Part shown: in pieces, positions 8,950 through 19,416 of the stretch
Numbering within the stretch: position 1 is the first letter of the stretch
Layout of the letters: each line of letters starts with the position of its first letter
Assembly: GCA_023264815.1 (NCBI GenBank)
Contig: JAHFUZ010000008.1
Span: 88,383 to 152,382, forward strand
Direction: 5' to 3'
DNA: 64,000 nucleotides
DNA from: Arthrobacter sp.
GTDB taxonomy: Bacteria; Actinomycetota; Actinomycetes; Actinomycetales; Micrococcaceae
Translations under genes and position numbers: made by a program
Notes under the pieces: generated by a model
What the model was told of the DNA's origin: nothing
What the model saw: the letters and a program-made list of their open reading frames with translations, nothing else
The model's database searches: none

Positions 8950-10323
8950 TCAGCACTCGATCACGTTGACGGCGAGACCTCCGCGGGAGGTCTCCTTGTA
9001 CTTGGTTTTCATGTCCGCTCCTGTCTCACGCATGGTTTTGATGGCTTTGTCGAGGGATACCTTGTGGCTGCCGTCCCCGTGGAGGGACAGCCGCGCGGCG
9101 TTGATGGCTTTGACGCTGGCGATGGCGTTGCGTTCGATGCAGGGTATCTGCACCAGCCCGCCCACCGGGTCGCACGTCAGCCCGAGGTTGTGCTCAATGC
9201 CAACTTCGGCGGCGTTTTCCACCTGCTCGGGCGTACCGCCGAGGACCTCGCAGAGCCCGGCGGCGGCCATGGAACAGGCGGAGCCCACCTCGCCCTGGCA
9301 CCCCACCTCCGCGCCGGAGATGGAAGCGTTGATCTTGAACAGGATCCCGACGGCGGCCGCGGCCAGCAGGAAGCGCACCACGCCGTCGTCGTTGGCTCCC
9401 GGCACAAACTTGACGTAGTAGTGCAGGACCGCGGGGACGATTCCTGCCGCACCGTTGGTGGGGGCCGTGACGATCCGACCGCCCGCGGCGTTTTCCTCGT
9501 TGACCGCGAGGGCGAAGAGGTTCACCCATTCCATGGCCCGCAGCGGGTCGGTGACACCGGTGTCCGCGCTCAGTGTCTGGAATAACGACGGCGCGCGCCG
9601 CTTCACGTTCAGGCCGCCGGGAAGGATGCCTTCCGCGGCGCAGCCGTTGTCCACGCATTCGCGCATGACGGCCCAGAGTGCCAGCAGTTTCTCGCGGAGT
9701 TCCGCTTCGCTGCGCCACGTGAGTTCGTTGGCGAGCATGACATCGGAGATGGACATGCCCTCGCGCTGGCAGATCTCCAGGAGCTCGTCGGCGGTGGTGA
9801 ACGGGTAGGGGAGGACCGTGGAGTCGGCCACCACCCGGTCTTCGGCGCCGGCGTCGCCGTCCACCACAAAGCCGCCGCCGATCGAGTAGAAGCTCCGTTC
9901 GTTCAGGACGGCCCCGGTGTGGTCCAGGGCCCGGAAGGTCATGCCGTTGGGGTGCGCGGGCAGGGACTTGCGGCGGTGCAGCACCACGTCTTCGTCCCAG
10001 TTGAAGTCCACCCGGTGGTCGCCGCCCACCATCAGTTCGGCGTTGAGTGCGGCAGCGGCCACCTGGTCATCGGCCGTGAAGGTGTCCACGGTTTCCGGGT
10101 CCAGGCCCTGCAGGCCCAGCACCACCGCTTTGTCGGAGCCATGGCCCCGGCCGGTGGCGCCGAGCGAACCGAACAGTTCAGCCTGGACCCGGGTGGTGGA
10201 GCTCAGGAGCCCGCCGCCCTTGAGCCCGTCGGCGAACTGCTTCGCTGCCCGCATCGGGCCCACCGTGTGTGAGGAGGAGGGCCCGATGCCAACAGAAAAC
10301 AGGTCCAGGACGCTGAGCGCCAT
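8950..10323 (-). CDS. sdaA: L-serine ammonia-lyase, iron-sulfur type
   Basis: 457 residues, single-chain form with beta and alpha domains fused. It has the N-terminal [15 protein letters not shown] signature and the C-terminal cysteines of the 4Fe-4S cluster in [23 protein letters not shown] and [10 protein letters not shown]. It converts serine to pyruvate and ammonia. The ATG follows the soxG stop without a gap, so it is co-translated in the sarcosine operon. Here it is the exit step for serine made from sarcosine-derived glycine. Confidence 0.96.
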   Translation of the reverse strand: MALSVLDLFSVGIGPSSSHTVGPMRAAKQFADGLKGGGLLSSTTRVQAELFGSLGATGRGHGSDKAVVLGLQGLDPETVDTFTADDQVAAAALNAELMVGGDHRVDFNWDEDVVLHRRKSLPAHPNGMTFRALDHTGAVLNERSFYSIGGGFVVDGDAGAEDRVVADSTVLPYPFTTADELLEICQREGMSISDVMLANELTWRSEAELREKLLALWAVMRECVDNGCAAEGILPGGLNVKRRAPSLFQTLSADTGVTDPLRAMEWVNLFALAVNEENAAGGRIVTAPTNGAAGIVPAVLHYYVKFVPGANDDGVVRFLLAAAAVGILFKINASISGAEVGCQGEVGSACSMAAAGLCEVLGGTPEQVENAAEVGIEHNLGLTCDPVGGLVQIPCIERNAIASVKAINAARLSLHGDGSHKVSLDKAIKTMRETGADMKTKYKETSRGGLAVNVIEC

Positions 10324-10959
10324 TTAGGGAACCTCGGGGGAGGCGTACTCCCGCATCGCGTCCAGGAGCCAGCGGCCCAGGAAGTCCGCGAAGGACGCGC
10401 GGGGGAAGAGCCGGAAGCTCTCCTCACCGGTCTTCTGCAGGACCACCGGGATGTTGCCCACCTCGGTGTTCAGGGCCGTGCCGGGCTTCAGGGCCCGCGG
10501 GTGCAGGTCCAAGGCACAGCCCTTTTCCAGGACGGCCCGGGCTCGGGGGCCGGACAATTCGAACGTGGTGCGGTTGGCGGAGAGGTCCACCACCTGGCCG
10601 GGGGCGTCGCCCAGCGCTTCCGTGAGGGAACCGATGAGCTTGCCGCCCAGGGAGTCGTGCGCCTCTTCCGGCGCAACCACCAGGAACTCGGAGGGTCCCA
10701 GCCAGAGGACGCTGACGCCGTCGGCACCCCCCACGTCGCCGCAGCGTACCGGCAGTCCGCCGGTGACGGCGGCGATGCGGGAACCTTCCTCGGAACGGGG
10801 GTTCACGCGGACGCCGGCCATGGTCTGGAAGGGGCCTTCCGCCAGGACAACCTTGCCCTGGACGGAGCCGGCTTCCAGGGCCTGTGCCAAGTGTGAAGCG
10901 GGGCTGCGGCGGATGTCGCGGAGTCCATTGATGCCTTCGAGTGCTGCTGAATTAGCCAT
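10324..10959 (-). CDS. soxG: Sarcosine oxidase gamma subunit
   Basis: A 211-residue subunit of heterotetrameric sarcosine oxidase, related to the aminomethyl-transferase fold, with [17 protein letters not shown] in the middle. I choose the ATG at 10959, with a GAAGGGA ribosome site upstream and an 8-bp overlap with soxA. A TTG 24 bp further upstream is in frame but less convincing. The gamma subunit has no cofactor of its own and is structural in the complex. sdaA follows directly after the stop. Confidence 0.92.
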   Translation of the reverse strand: MANSAALEGINGLRDIRRSPASHLAQALEAGSVQGKVVLAEGPFQTMAGVRVNPRSEEGSRIAAVTGGLPVRCGDVGGADGVSVLWLGPSEFLVVAPEEAHDSLGGKLIGSLTEALGDAPGQVVDLSANRTTFELSGPRARAVLEKGCALDLHPRALKPGTALNTEVGNIPVVLQKTGEESFRLFPRASFADFLGRWLLDAMREYASPEVP

Positions 10960-13912
10960 CTTTGCGGGTCCCTTCGGAGTCAAAAAGTACGGTTTCGGCG
11001 ACGACGACGTCCACCAGCTGGTCGCCCGCGGCGGCCACGAGGGTTTCGCCGATCCGGTTGCGGCCGTTCTTGATCAGCGCCAGGGCAAAGGTCCGGCCCA
11101 GGGCGGCGCTGTGGTAGCTGGAGGTGACGAAGCCTTCCATGGGAACCGGCCCGTAGGCCGGGTTGGTGGAGCGGCCCTTTTCCACCAGCTGGCTGCCTTC
11201 AGGGAGCTTGAAGCTGGTGTCCACCGGCAGGACGCTGACCAGGTGCTTGCGGTCCTCGCGCTGCCCGTCGGCGCGGGTATAGGAACGCTTGCCGATGAAG
11301 TCCTTGGCCTTGGAGACAATCCATTCCATTCCGGCATCCTGCGGGGTGACCGTGCCGTCCGTGTCCTGGCCCACGATGGGGTAGCCCTTTTCGGCGCGGA
11401 GCACGTGCATGGTTTCGGTGCCGTACGGGGTGATGTTGAATTCGGCTCCGGCAGCTGCCACGGCCTCCCAGGTGTTCAGTCCGTACCAGGACGGAACGTT
11501 GATCTCGTAGGCCAGTTCACCGGAGAAGGAGATCCGGCAGACCCGGGCCTGCACACCGGAGGCGAGGGTGGTTTCGCGGAAGGTCATGAACGGGAACGCT
11601 TCCGCGTCCAGCCCGCCGTCCGCTGCGAGTTCCGGGGCCACCTTGGCGAGGACGGCGCGGGACTTGGGGCCGACGACGGCAATGGTGGACCACTGTTCGG
11701 TCACCGAGGTGCAGTGCACGTCCAGTTCCGGCCATTCGGTCTGCAGCCATTCCTCCAGCCAGTCCAGCACCTTGGCGGCGCCGCCGGTGGTGGTGGTCAT
11801 GAAGTAGCGGTCCTCGTCGAGGCGGAGGGTCACGCCGTCGTCGAAGATCATGCCGTCCGGGCCGCACATCACGCCGTAGCGTGCCGAACCCGGGGCGAGC
11901 TTCTTGAACGCGTTGGTGTAGACGCGGTTCAGGAATTCGCCCGCGTCCTTGCCGCGGATTTCGATCTTGCCCAGGGTGGTGGCGTCCATAAAGCCCACGG
12001 AGTCGCGGACGGCGGCGCACTCGCGGAGCACGGCGGTGTCCATGTCCTCGCCGGCCTGCGGGTAGTACCAGGGCCGCTTCCACTGTCCGACGTCTTCGAA
12101 CAAGGCGCCCTTGGCCTCGTGCCACGGGTGGATGGAGGTCTTGCGGGCGGGGTCGAACAGTTCGCCGCGCTGGCGGCCGGCCAGTGCCGCGAAGGCCACC
12201 GGGGTGAACGGTGCGCGGTAGGTGGTGGTGCCGATGTCGCCGATGCCGCGGGAGGCTTCGCCGGCGGTGCGCAGCGCGGCGGCGATGACGCCGATAGCGT
12301 TGACGCCGGAGGTCTTGCCCTGGTCGTTGGCGGTGCTGATGGAGGTGTACCGCTTGACGTGCTCCACCGAACGCATGCCGGCACCGGTGGACCGCAGCAC
12401 GTCAGCCACGGACTGGTCGCGCTGGAAATCCACGAAGTGGTGGTGCCAGTCATCCGGGGTGCCCTGCTCGCCCGGGACCAGCCAGAGCTGGCGGGTGGGG
12501 GCGGAGGCCTTCGGCTCCGGAAGGACAAGAGGAACGACGACTGCGTCAGAATTCTCAGGAGCGAACCCTGCGGCGATGGCCGCGGCCGCGCCGGCGGAGA
12601 CGCCTTCGGACACGCAGTCCCCGGTGGCGAACGAACCCCGGCCGGAGCCGATGCTCTGCTGGTTCGGGACCACGGTGCTCGGCACGAAGGCAGCCAGTTC
12701 GTCGTCCCAGCGCAGCTTGCCCTGGCGCTGTGAGTGAAGGTGCACCAGCGGGCTCCAGCCGCCGGACACGGCCAGCAGGTCGCAGGCGATCTGCTCGACG
12801 CCCGAGGTGAGTTCGCCGTCGTCGTTAATACTGCGCACGGTGACGCTCTCCACCCGGCCGTCGGCGGAGCCGGCGGAGGTGTTGGCTACGGCGCTGCCGA
12901 TCAGCACGCGGGTGCCGGCTTCGACGGCGGCGGCAGCCACCGGGGTCAGGGCGGGACGGGCGTCCACCACGGCGGCCACCCTGACGCCGGCGGCACGCAG
13001 GTCCGCGGCGAGGGCGTAGGCGCTGTCATTGGTGGTGCTGATGACCACGCGCTGGCCGGCAGCTGCGGCGTAGCGGTTGAGGTAGGTGCGGGCGGCCGAG
13101 GCGAGCATGATGCCCGGGCGGTCGTTGTTCTCGAACACCAGCGGCCGCTCGTGGGCGCCGGGGGCGAGGATCACCTGGCTGGCACGGATGTGCCAAATAC
13201 GCTGCCGTGACACCCCGGGTGCAGCCGGGGAGGAGAGGTGGCCGGTCCGGTTCTGGACGGCGATCACGTAGTTGGAGTCGTAGGCGCCAAACGCGGTGGT
13301 GCGGTTCAGGACGGTGGACTCGGCGCCGGAAATCAGCTCGGCCTCGACGTCAGCCACCCATTCCAGCGCAGGCTTGCCTTCGATGGTTTCGGCGAGTTCA
13401 GGTGCCGTGGAGCCGGACAGGAGGGAGCCGCCCAGCTCGGGCTGGTCATCGAGCAGCATCACGCGGGCGCCGGTGCGTACGGCCTCGCGGGCCGCGGCAA
13501 GGCCGGCGGGGCCGCCGCCCACCACCAGGACGTCGGTGTGCACGTACTTCTTGTCGTATTCGGCCATGTCATCGGCCGGGTCCAGTTTGCCGAGGCCGCT
13601 GAGCCATTCCGCTTTCAGGCCGTCCACCAGGGTCACGGTGGTGGCGGGGAGCATGGACTCGGCAACGTGGCCGGGGAAGAGGGGCTCAACCCTGACCAGG
13701 GCGTTGGATTCCTCCACCCCGGCGGACATGATGCCGCGGGCGCGGTCCTCGTAGAGGGAACCGCCGGCAGCAATGCGGCCGTTGGCGATCAGCGCAGAGG
13801 CGAGAGTGTCGCCGGGGTGGCCGGTGAACTCTTCGCCGTCCACGGTGAAATGCCAGGAGATGGTGCGGTCGATGCGTCCGCCGGCAGCGAGACGGGCGTT
13901 CTGGGAAGTCAC
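10952..13912 (-). CDS. soxA: Sarcosine oxidase alpha subunit
   Basis: 986 residues, the family length. The order is an N-terminal ferredoxin-like region (about 12-100), an FAD/NAD dinucleotide-binding domain ([18 protein letters not shown], about 125-160), and a C-terminal GcvT-like folate-binding half (about 580-986) that accepts the methylene group from sarcosine onto THF. The GTG start overlaps the soxD stop (GTGA). Together with SoxB, D and G it oxidises sarcosine to glycine, 5,10-methylene-THF and H2O2. The large open frames antisense to it are shadows. Confidence 0.97.
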   Translation of the reverse strand: MTSQNARLAAGGRIDRTISWHFTVDGEEFTGHPGDTLASALIANGRIAAGGSLYEDRARGIMSAGVEESNALVRVEPLFPGHVAESMLPATTVTLVDGLKAEWLSGLGKLDPADDMAEYDKKYVHTDVLVVGGGPAGLAAAREAVRTGARVMLLDDQPELGGSLLSGSTAPELAETIEGKPALEWVADVEAELISGAESTVLNRTTAFGAYDSNYVIAVQNRTGHLSSPAAPGVSRQRIWHIRASQVILAPGAHERPLVFENNDRPGIMLASAARTYLNRYAAAAGQRVVISTTNDSAYALAADLRAAGVRVAAVVDARPALTPVAAAAVEAGTRVLIGSAVANTSAGSADGRVESVTVRSINDDGELTSGVEQIACDLLAVSGGWSPLVHLHSQRQGKLRWDDELAAFVPSTVVPNQQSIGSGRGSFATGDCVSEGVSAGAAAAIAAGFAPENSDAVVVPLVLPEPKASAPTRQLWLVPGEQGTPDDWHHHFVDFQRDQSVADVLRSTGAGMRSVEHVKRYTSISTANDQGKTSGVNAIGVIAAALRTAGEASRGIGDIGTTTYRAPFTPVAFAALAGRQRGELFDPARKTSIHPWHEAKGALFEDVGQWKRPWYYPQAGEDMDTAVLRECAAVRDSVGFMDATTLGKIEIRGKDAGEFLNRVYTNAFKKLAPGSARYGVMCGPDGMIFDDGVTLRLDEDRYFMTTTTGGAAKVLDWLEEWLQTEWPELDVHCTSVTEQWSTIAVVGPKSRAVLAKVAPELAADGGLDAEAFPFMTFRETTLASGVQARVCRISFSGELAYEINVPSWYGLNTWEAVAAAGAEFNITPYGTETMHVLRAEKGYPIVGQDTDGTVTPQDAGMEWIVSKAKDFIGKRSYTRADGQREDRKHLVSVLPVDTSFKLPEGSQLVEKGRSTNPAYGPVPMEGFVTSSYHSAALGRTFALALIKNGRNRIGETLVAAAGDQLVDVVVAETVLFDSEGTRKDG

Positions 13913-14304
13913 TTGGTTGCTCCTTCCGGGGCGGTGGTGCTGGTTGAAGAGAGGCTGGGGGCGGCGGTTCCGGTGGTGGTGCTGTCAGCGGCGGTGCTGG
14001 CAGTGCCCGTGTCGGCGGTCGTTTTGCCTGCGCTGTCCGGCCGGGGCGTGCCCATGGGGTAGACGGCCTGGATTTCGTAGGTGACGGTGTCGCGGAGCAT
14101 GTTGAACCACTGGCGGCAGCCGGTGCTGTGGTTCCAGCGTTCGGCGAACGTGCCCTTGGTGTTGTCGCGGTAGAACAGGTACTCGGCCCACTGGCGGTCG
14201 GTCAGTTCGTTCGGGTTTTCCGGGTAGGGCACGTGGGCCTGGCCGCCGTAATGGAACTCGGTCTCGTCGCGGGAACCGCAGTTGGGGCAGGAGATGAGCA
14301 GCAT
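13909..14304 (-). CDS. soxD: Sarcosine oxidase delta subunit
   Basis: 131 residues. It begins with the zinc-binding motif [19 protein letters not shown] (CxxC plus His), and a second ligand region ([13 protein letters not shown]) lies near residue 60. Usual delta subunits are about 90-100 residues. The extra C-terminal 30 residues are a Thr/Ala/Ser-rich low-complexity tail ([18 protein letters not shown]) that appears unstructured. It is coupled to soxA by a 4-bp overlap. Confidence 0.94.
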   Translation of the reverse strand: MLLISCPNCGSRDETEFHYGGQAHVPYPENPNELTDRQWAEYLFYRDNTKGTFAERWNHSTGCRQWFNMLRDTVTYEIQAVYPMGTPRPDSAGKTTADTGTASTAADSTTTGTAAPSLSSTSTTAPEGATK

Positions 14305-14334
14305 GTGCGTCTTCTTTCTAAAATGCAGGGATCG

Positions 14335-15555
14335 CTAGTGGGCCACGGCGGCAGCGCCGTGTTCGTCGATCAGGGCGCCGGTCTCGAAGCGTTCCAGCGA
14401 GAAGGGCTGGTTCAGCTTGTGCGGGGTTCCGGTGGCGATGGTGTGGGCGAAGGCGAAGCCCGCGCCCGGGGTGGCCTTGAAGCCGCCGGTGCCCCAGCCG
14501 CAGTTCACGAACATGTTCTCCACCGGGGTGGTGCCCAGGATGGGGGAGGCGTCCAGCGTGGTGTCCACAATGCCGCCCCAGGTGCGCAGGACGTGTGCCC
14601 GGGCGAAGATCGGGAAAAGCTCGACGGCGGCGGCCATCTGGTGCTCGATCACGTGGAAGGAGCCGCGCTGGCCGTAGCCGTTGTAGGAGTCCACGCCGGC
14701 GCCCATCACCAGTTCGCCCTTGTGGGCCTGGGAGACGTAGACGTGCACGTGGTTGGACATCACCACCGTGGGGTGGACCGGTTCGTGCAGTTCGGAGACC
14801 AGTGCCTGCAGCGGGTGGGACTGGATGGGGAGGCGGAATCCGGCCATCTCTGCCAGGACCGAGCTGTGGCCGGCGGCCGCGAGGCCCACCTTTTCTGTGT
14901 TGATGGTGCCGCGGTTGGTCTTGACGCCCACCACGCGGTTGCCGTCCTTGACGAAGCCGGTGACTTCGCAGTTCTGGATGATGTCCACGCCCATTTCGTC
15001 GCATTTGCGGGCGAAGGCCCAGGCCACGTGGTCGTGCTTGGCGATGCCGGCCCGGGGCTGGTAGGTGGCGCCCATGACCGGGTAGCGGATGTTGTCGCTG
15101 ATGTTCAGGATGGGGCAGAGTTCCTTGACCTGCTTCGGGTCCAGCCACTCCGCGTCCACGCCGTTGAGCTTGTTCGCTCCCACGCGGCGCATGCTTTCGC
15201 GGACGTCACCCAGGGTGTGGGCGAGGTTCATCACGCCGCGCTGGCTGAACAGGAAATCGTATTCGAGTTCCTCAGGCAGGATTTCCCAGAGCTTGAGGGC
15301 GTGCTCGTAGATGGCCGCGCTCTCGTCCCAGAGGTAGTTGGAGCGGATGATGGTGGTGTTGCGGGCCATGTTGCCACCGGCCAGCCAGCCCTTTTCCAGG
15401 ACGGCGATGTTGGTCATGCCGTGGTTTTTGGCCAGGAAGTAGGCGGTGGCCAGGCCGTGCCCGCCGCCGCCCACGATCACGGCGTCGTAGGAGGACTTGG
15501 GTTCCGGGTTGCGCCAGAGGAAATCCGGGTGCTCGGGAAGCTGGTGTGTGCTCAC
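14335..15555 (-). CDS. soxB: Sarcosine oxidase beta subunit
   Basis: 406 residues, the usual length. It has an N-terminal dinucleotide-binding motif ([20 protein letters not shown]) and a C-terminal DAO-fold segment ([16 protein letters not shown]). This subunit carries the FAD at which sarcosine is oxidised and, in the family, covalent FMN at the alpha/beta interface. The GTG start overlaps the glyA stop (GTGA), and 30 bp separate it from soxD. Confidence 0.96.
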   Translation of the reverse strand: MSTHQLPEHPDFLWRNPEPKSSYDAVIVGGGGHGLATAYFLAKNHGMTNIAVLEKGWLAGGNMARNTTIIRSNYLWDESAAIYEHALKLWEILPEELEYDFLFSQRGVMNLAHTLGDVRESMRRVGANKLNGVDAEWLDPKQVKELCPILNISDNIRYPVMGATYQPRAGIAKHDHVAWAFARKCDEMGVDIIQNCEVTGFVKDGNRVVGVKTNRGTINTEKVGLAAAGHSSVLAEMAGFRLPIQSHPLQALVSELHEPVHPTVVMSNHVHVYVSQAHKGELVMGAGVDSYNGYGQRGSFHVIEHQMAAAVELFPIFARAHVLRTWGGIVDTTLDASPILGTTPVENMFVNCGWGTGGFKATPGAGFAFAHTIATGTPHKLNQPFSLERFETGALIDEHGAAAVAH

Positions 15556-16907
15556 TGGGCTGCTCCAATCAGGTCTGATTCGAAAGCGGCAATGTCGGTG
15601 CCGTTGTTGAGGTGCGGGTAGAGGGGGAACTTGTCTGCCAGGGCGGTGACCCGGGCGCGGAGTTCGACGGCGGTGCTCTCGCCCAGGGACGTCGTCCCGG
15701 TGGTGCCGTTGCCCGCGGCGGCGATGAGCGCCGTCGCGATGATGTCCGCAACCTCCGTGAACTCGGTGGCGCCGAAGCCGCGGGTGGCCAGCGCCGGGGT
15801 GCCGATCCGGAGACCGGAGGACACCATCGGCGGGCGGGGGTCGAAGGGGACCGCGTTGCGGTTGACGGTGATGCCGATGCGGTGCAGGGCGTCTTCGGCC
15901 TGCTGTCCGTCCAGTTCGGAGTTGCGGAGGTCCACCAGGACCAGGTGGACGTCGGTGCCGCCGTTGACTACGGAGATTCCGGCCGCGGCAACGTCGTCGC
16001 GGAGGAGCCGTTCGGCGAGGATCTTGGAGCCCTGCAGGACGCGTTCCTGGCGTTCCTTGAATTCGGGGGTGCCGGCGAGCTTGAAGGCCACGGCCTTGGC
16101 GGCGATGACGTGCTCCAGCGGGCCGCCCTGCTGGCCGGGGAAGACTGCGCTGTTGATCTTCTTGGCATACTGCTCCTTGGCGAGGATGACTCCGCCGCGG
16201 GGTCCGCCGAGGGTTTTGTGGGTGGTGGTGGTGACGACGTCGGCGTAGGGCACCGGGTTGGGGTGCAGGCCGGCGGCCACCAGACCGGCGAAGTGGGCCA
16301 TGTCCACCATCAGGTAGGCGCCCACCAGATCGGCGATGCGGCGGAACTCGGCGAAGTCCAGCTGACGGGAGTAGGCGGACCAGCCGGCCACGATCAGCTT
16401 GGGACGGTGTTCCAGGGCCAGTGCTTCCACTTCGGCCATATCGATCCGGAGGTCGGATTCGCGCACGTTGTACGGAACGACGTTATAGAGCTTGCCGGAG
16501 AAGTTGATCTTCATGCCGTGGGTGAGGTGGCCGCCGTGGGCCAGGCTCAGGCCCATGATGGTGTCGCCCGGGTTCAGCAGCGCGAACATCGCCGCTGCGT
16601 TGGCCTGAGCGCCGGAGTGCGGCTGGACGTTGGCGAACTCGGCACCGAACAGGGCCTTGACCCGGTCGATGGCCAGCTGCTCAATCACATCAACGTGCTC
16701 GCAGCCGCCGTAGTAGCGTTTGCCGGGGTAGCCCTCGGCGTACTTGTTCGTCAGCACAGAACCCTGTGCCTCCATGACGGCGGACGGGGCGAAATTTTCT
16801 GAGGCGATCATTTCCAGCGTCGACTGCTGGCGGCCCAACTCAGCGTTGATGGCCTGCTGGACCTCGGGATCGACTGCGGAAAGTCGCTCGTTCAACTGCT
16901 CAACCAC
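15552..16907 (-). CDS. glyA: Serine hydroxymethyltransferase
   Basis: 451 residues. The PLP lysine lies in the hallmark [15 protein letters not shown], and the N-terminal substrate region in [14 protein letters not shown]. It interconverts glycine plus 5,10-methylene-THF with serine. First gene of the minus-strand sox operon, with a GTG start preceded by AAGGAG. Placing it ahead of soxBDAG lets both sarcosine oxidase products be combined to serine directly. The promoter carries a palindrome between the -35 and -10 elements, probably the site of the divergent GntR regulator. A second, biosynthetic glyA would be expected elsewhere in the genome. Confidence 0.96.
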   Translation of the reverse strand: MVEQLNERLSAVDPEVQQAINAELGRQQSTLEMIASENFAPSAVMEAQGSVLTNKYAEGYPGKRYYGGCEHVDVIEQLAIDRVKALFGAEFANVQPHSGAQANAAAMFALLNPGDTIMGLSLAHGGHLTHGMKINFSGKLYNVVPYNVRESDLRIDMAEVEALALEHRPKLIVAGWSAYSRQLDFAEFRRIADLVGAYLMVDMAHFAGLVAAGLHPNPVPYADVVTTTTHKTLGGPRGGVILAKEQYAKKINSAVFPGQQGGPLEHVIAAKAVAFKLAGTPEFKERQERVLQGSKILAERLLRDDVAAAGISVVNGGTDVHLVLVDLRNSELDGQQAEDALHRIGITVNRNAVPFDPRPPMVSSGLRIGTPALATRGFGATEFTEVADIIATALIAAAGNGTTGTTSLGESTAVELRARVTALADKFPLYPHLNNGTDIAAFESDLIGAAQ

Positions 16908-16934
16908 GGATGCTCCTTTGAAATACCACTGTTG

Positions 16935-16963
16935 TTATGACTGATATATCAGTGTGAGGTCAA
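16935..16963 (-). promoter_or_regulatory. glyA-sox promoter with GntR-type operator
   Basis: On the minus strand, TTGACC (-35) and TCATAA (-10) are separated by exactly 17 bp. The 14-bp perfect palindrome ACTGATATATCAGT (16940-16953) lies in this spacer, where a bound repressor would exclude RNA polymerase. On the plus strand, TATGAT at 16967-16972 could be the -10 of the regulator gene, with the same palindrome covering its -35 region, giving autoregulation. Confidence 0.6.
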
Positions 16964-17047
16964 TGGTATGATTGGGATCACAGCAGAGTCAATAGGCCCG
17001 GCAAAGTTACTTCCCGCCATGGCGGGAACCGAGAACGGAGAGTTTAC

Positions 17048-17719
17048 GTGAACGCACTTCCCGTCCTGCCGCAGGTGGAGGATGCCGTCCTCTCCCAGGC
17101 CGAAGCCGCGTACAGGCAGTTGCGCGACAAGCTGATCATGCTGGAAATCCGGCCCGGCGAGCCCCTCAATGACGGGCAGCTGGCCGTGGAGCTCGGATTT
17201 GGCCGCACCCCCGTGAGGGAGGCGATTAAGCGGCTCGAAGTGGACCACCTGGTGGTGTCGTATCCCCGGCGCGGGACGTTCGCCACCTCCGTGGACTTCA
17301 CCGAACTTGCCGACGTCTCCGAAGTCCGGGAGCTGCTGGAACCCCTGGCGGCCAGGAGCGCGGCGATCCGGGCTTCCGTTTCCATGCGGCAGGAACTCCT
17401 GGATGTCGCCTCGGCGATCGCCGCCCTGGAGCCGGGCCCCTCGGAATCCCGCGAACTGATGCGCTATGACCTGACGGTCCACCGCTTGATCTACAAGGCG
17501 GCCGGGAACCCGCACCTGGAAGACACCCTGATCCGCTACGACAACCTGGCCACCCGCATCTGGTGTCTGGTCCTGGATAAGCTGCCCTCAGTCAGTGGCC
17601 ACATTACCGAGCATGTGGAGTTGCTCAAGGCCGTTGCCGAAGGCGACGCAGACAGGGCCGCTGAGCTGGCCCTCCACCATGTCACCAGCTTCGAGGAAAC
17701 CGTCCGCAAGGTGCTGTAG
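17048..17719 (+). CDS. GntR-family (FadR/FCD) transcriptional regulator
   Basis: 223 residues with an N-terminal winged helix (ELGFGRTPVREAIKRLEVD, about 55-75) and an FCD ligand-binding domain whose metal-ligand His residues appear in the C-terminal half (DLTVHRLIY, GHITEHVELL, ALHHV). Expressed divergently from the sox operon from a GTG with a GGAGAG site. It most likely represses glyA-soxBDAG through the ACTGATATATCAGT palindrome. Effector unknown; sarcosine, glycine or a folate adduct are candidates by context. Confidence 0.9.
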   Translation: MNALPVLPQVEDAVLSQAEAAYRQLRDKLIMLEIRPGEPLNDGQLAVELGFGRTPVREAIKRLEVDHLVVSYPRRGTFATSVDFTELADVSEVRELLEPLAARSAAIRASVSMRQELLDVASAIAALEPGPSESRELMRYDLTVHRLIYKAAGNPHLEDTLIRYDNLATRIWCLVLDKLPSVSGHITEHVELLKAVAEGDADRAAELALHHVTSFEETVRKVL

Positions 17720-17742
17720 TCCAGCCCGGCGGCTGTGTCGAT

Positions 17743-17780
17743 GGCGGCTCCCACGCATTGCGTGGGAGCTGCCATTTTTT
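17743..17780 (+). terminator. Rho-independent terminator after the GntR gene
   Basis: A 13-bp stem with one G-T pair, a 5-nt loop, then a run of six T residues. It is the main feature of the 338-bp gap 17720-18057. The remainder holds the creatinase promoter and nothing that looks coding. Confidence 0.88.
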
Positions 17781-17905
17781 CTATGACCGCAATCTTGATG
17801 GTGCAACACGGCTTCGCCACGCGCAACACCGGCCATCGCTCGCCGCCCGGCCCTGCTGCGTGCCCCGAGTCTGACGGAAGCCCGAAAATTCTTTGCAGAA
17901 AGGCA

Positions 17906-17963
17906 TTGACTGTGTCTTCAATCACGTCATAGTCTGTTGCAACAGCGTTGCGCTGAACGCAAC
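17906..17963 (+). promoter_or_regulatory. Creatinase promoter and candidate IclR operator
   Basis: TTGACT (17906-17911) and CATAGT (17928-17933) are spaced by 16 bp. Immediately downstream lie the palindrome TGTTGCAACA (17935-17944) and the inverted repeat GTTGCG-N5-CGCAAC (17947-17963), which share GTTGC half-sites. The position just after the -10 suggests a repressor site. The IclR regulator encoded two genes downstream is the natural candidate. Confidence 0.55.
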
Positions 17964-18057
17964 CTACTGCTGACAGTGCCGCCAGCAGGGAAACGCGTCG
18001 CCACGCTCAACAGGCTTCTTCTTCCGCTCACGTACTGCACCACAGAAAGGCAACACC

Positions 18058-19314
18058 ATGACCACCACAGCTTCCGAGAACGCAACGTCCGTCGCCGAAC
18101 TCGAGCGCACCAAGGTCCTGAAGAACGGCAAAAAGCTCAGCCTCACGTTCTCCGACGCCGAGTTCGAACGCCGTCTCGCGGGCCTCCGCCGCATCATGGC
18201 GGAGAAGGACCTCGACGCCGTCGTCCTCACCAGCTACCACTCCATCAAGTACTACTCCGACTTCCTCTTCACCACCTTTGGCCGCCCGTACGCCATGGTG
18301 GTCACCAAGGACGACAACGTCACTGTCACCGCCAACATCGACGCCGGTATGCCCTGGCGCCGCAGCTTCGGCGACAACATCATCTACACGGACTGGCGCC
18401 GGGACAACTACATCTTCGCCATCCAGGAAGTCCTGCGCACCCGCGGCATCAACCCGCGCCGCCTCGGCGTCGAGGACGACTCGCTCCCGCTGGACAACCG
18501 CAACAAGATCCAGGCCGCCTTCGCCGGCGCAACCCTGGTGGATGTGGCCCAGGCCGCCATGCGCCAGCGCATGATCAAGTCCGCCGAGGAAATCGAGGTC
18601 ATTAAACACGGTGCCCGCATCGGTGACCTCGGTGGCGAAGCCATCCGCAACGCCATCACGGCCGGCATCACCGAATACGAGGTTGCCCTGATCGGCACCG
18701 AGGCCATGGTGCACGAGATCGCCCGCACCTTCCCGGACTCCGAAATCCGCGACACCTGGGTTTGGTTCCAGTCCGGCATCAACACCGACGGCGCCCACAA
18801 CTGGGCCACCACCCGCAAGATCCAGGAACACGACATCCTGTCCCTGAACTGCTTCCCCATGACCTCGGGCTACTACACGGCATTGGAGCGCACCCTGTTC
18901 TACGGCGAACCGGACGCCCGTTCCCTGGAGCTGTGGAACATCAACGTCGAGGTCCACAAGCGCGGCCTGGAACTCATCAAGCCCGGCGCCGTCTGCAAGG
19001 ACATCGCGGCCGAGCTCAACGAGATCTACGTCGGCTACGGCCTCCTGGCCAACCGCACGTTCGGCTACGGCCACTCCTTCGGCGTCCTCAGTCACTACTA
19101 CGGCCGCGAGGCGGGGCTGGAGCTTCGTGAGGACATCGACACGGTCCTGGAGCCGGGCATGGTGGTATCCATGGAACCGATGATCACCGTCCTTGACGGC
19201 CAGCCGGGTGCCGGCGGCTACCGTGAGCACGACATCCTTGTGGTCGGGGAAGATGGTGCGGAGAACATCACCAAGTTCCCGTTCGGCCCCGAGTACAACA
19301 TCATCAGCGCCTAG
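18058..19314 (+). CDS. Creatinase (creatine amidinohydrolase)
   Basis: 418 residues of the M24 pita-bread fold, close to known creatinases (about 400-410). It ends with the creatinase-like segment KFPFGPEYNIIS. The N-terminal domain (about 30-165) is followed by the catalytic domain with GYGHSFGV (His) and the late acidic/His segments VVSMEPMI and GYREHDILVV. It hydrolyses creatine to sarcosine and urea. The M24 family also contains Xaa-Pro peptidases, but adjacent creatininase and sarcosine oxidase genes make creatinase the clear choice. A strong regulated promoter lies upstream. Confidence 0.93.
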   Translation: MTTTASENATSVAELERTKVLKNGKKLSLTFSDAEFERRLAGLRRIMAEKDLDAVVLTSYHSIKYYSDFLFTTFGRPYAMVVTKDDNVTVTANIDAGMPWRRSFGDNIIYTDWRRDNYIFAIQEVLRTRGINPRRLGVEDDSLPLDNRNKIQAAFAGATLVDVAQAAMRQRMIKSAEEIEVIKHGARIGDLGGEAIRNAITAGITEYEVALIGTEAMVHEIARTFPDSEIRDTWVWFQSGINTDGAHNWATTRKIQEHDILSLNCFPMTSGYYTALERTLFYGEPDARSLELWNINVEVHKRGLELIKPGAVCKDIAAELNEIYVGYGLLANRTFGYGHSFGVLSHYYGREAGLELREDIDTVLEPGMVVSMEPMITVLDGQPGAGGYREHDILVVGEDGAENITKFPFGPEYNIISA

Positions 19315-19324
19315 TACTTTCGGT

Positions 19325-19361
19325 GGTTGGGCCTGTCGAGACCCGGGTTTCGACAGGCCCA
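19325..19361. repeat. Intergenic inverted repeat between creatinase and creatininase
   Basis: Arms built on GGGCCTGTCGA and TCGACAGGCCC form a stem of about 17 bp with one G-T pair. There is no T-run. It may be an mRNA-stabilising or attenuating hairpin between the two cistrons, or a copy of a dispersed palindrome containing TCGACAGG. Confidence 0.6.
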
Positions 19362-19416
19362 GCCGCCGGCCAGTCTTCGCGTTTTTCCGTACCACCCACC
19401 AAGGAGCACCACGAGC

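Noticed and set aside
10451..12733. 760-codon open frame antisense to soxG/soxA
   Set aside because: It is the complement of well-identified sarcosine oxidase genes and shows no protein family features.
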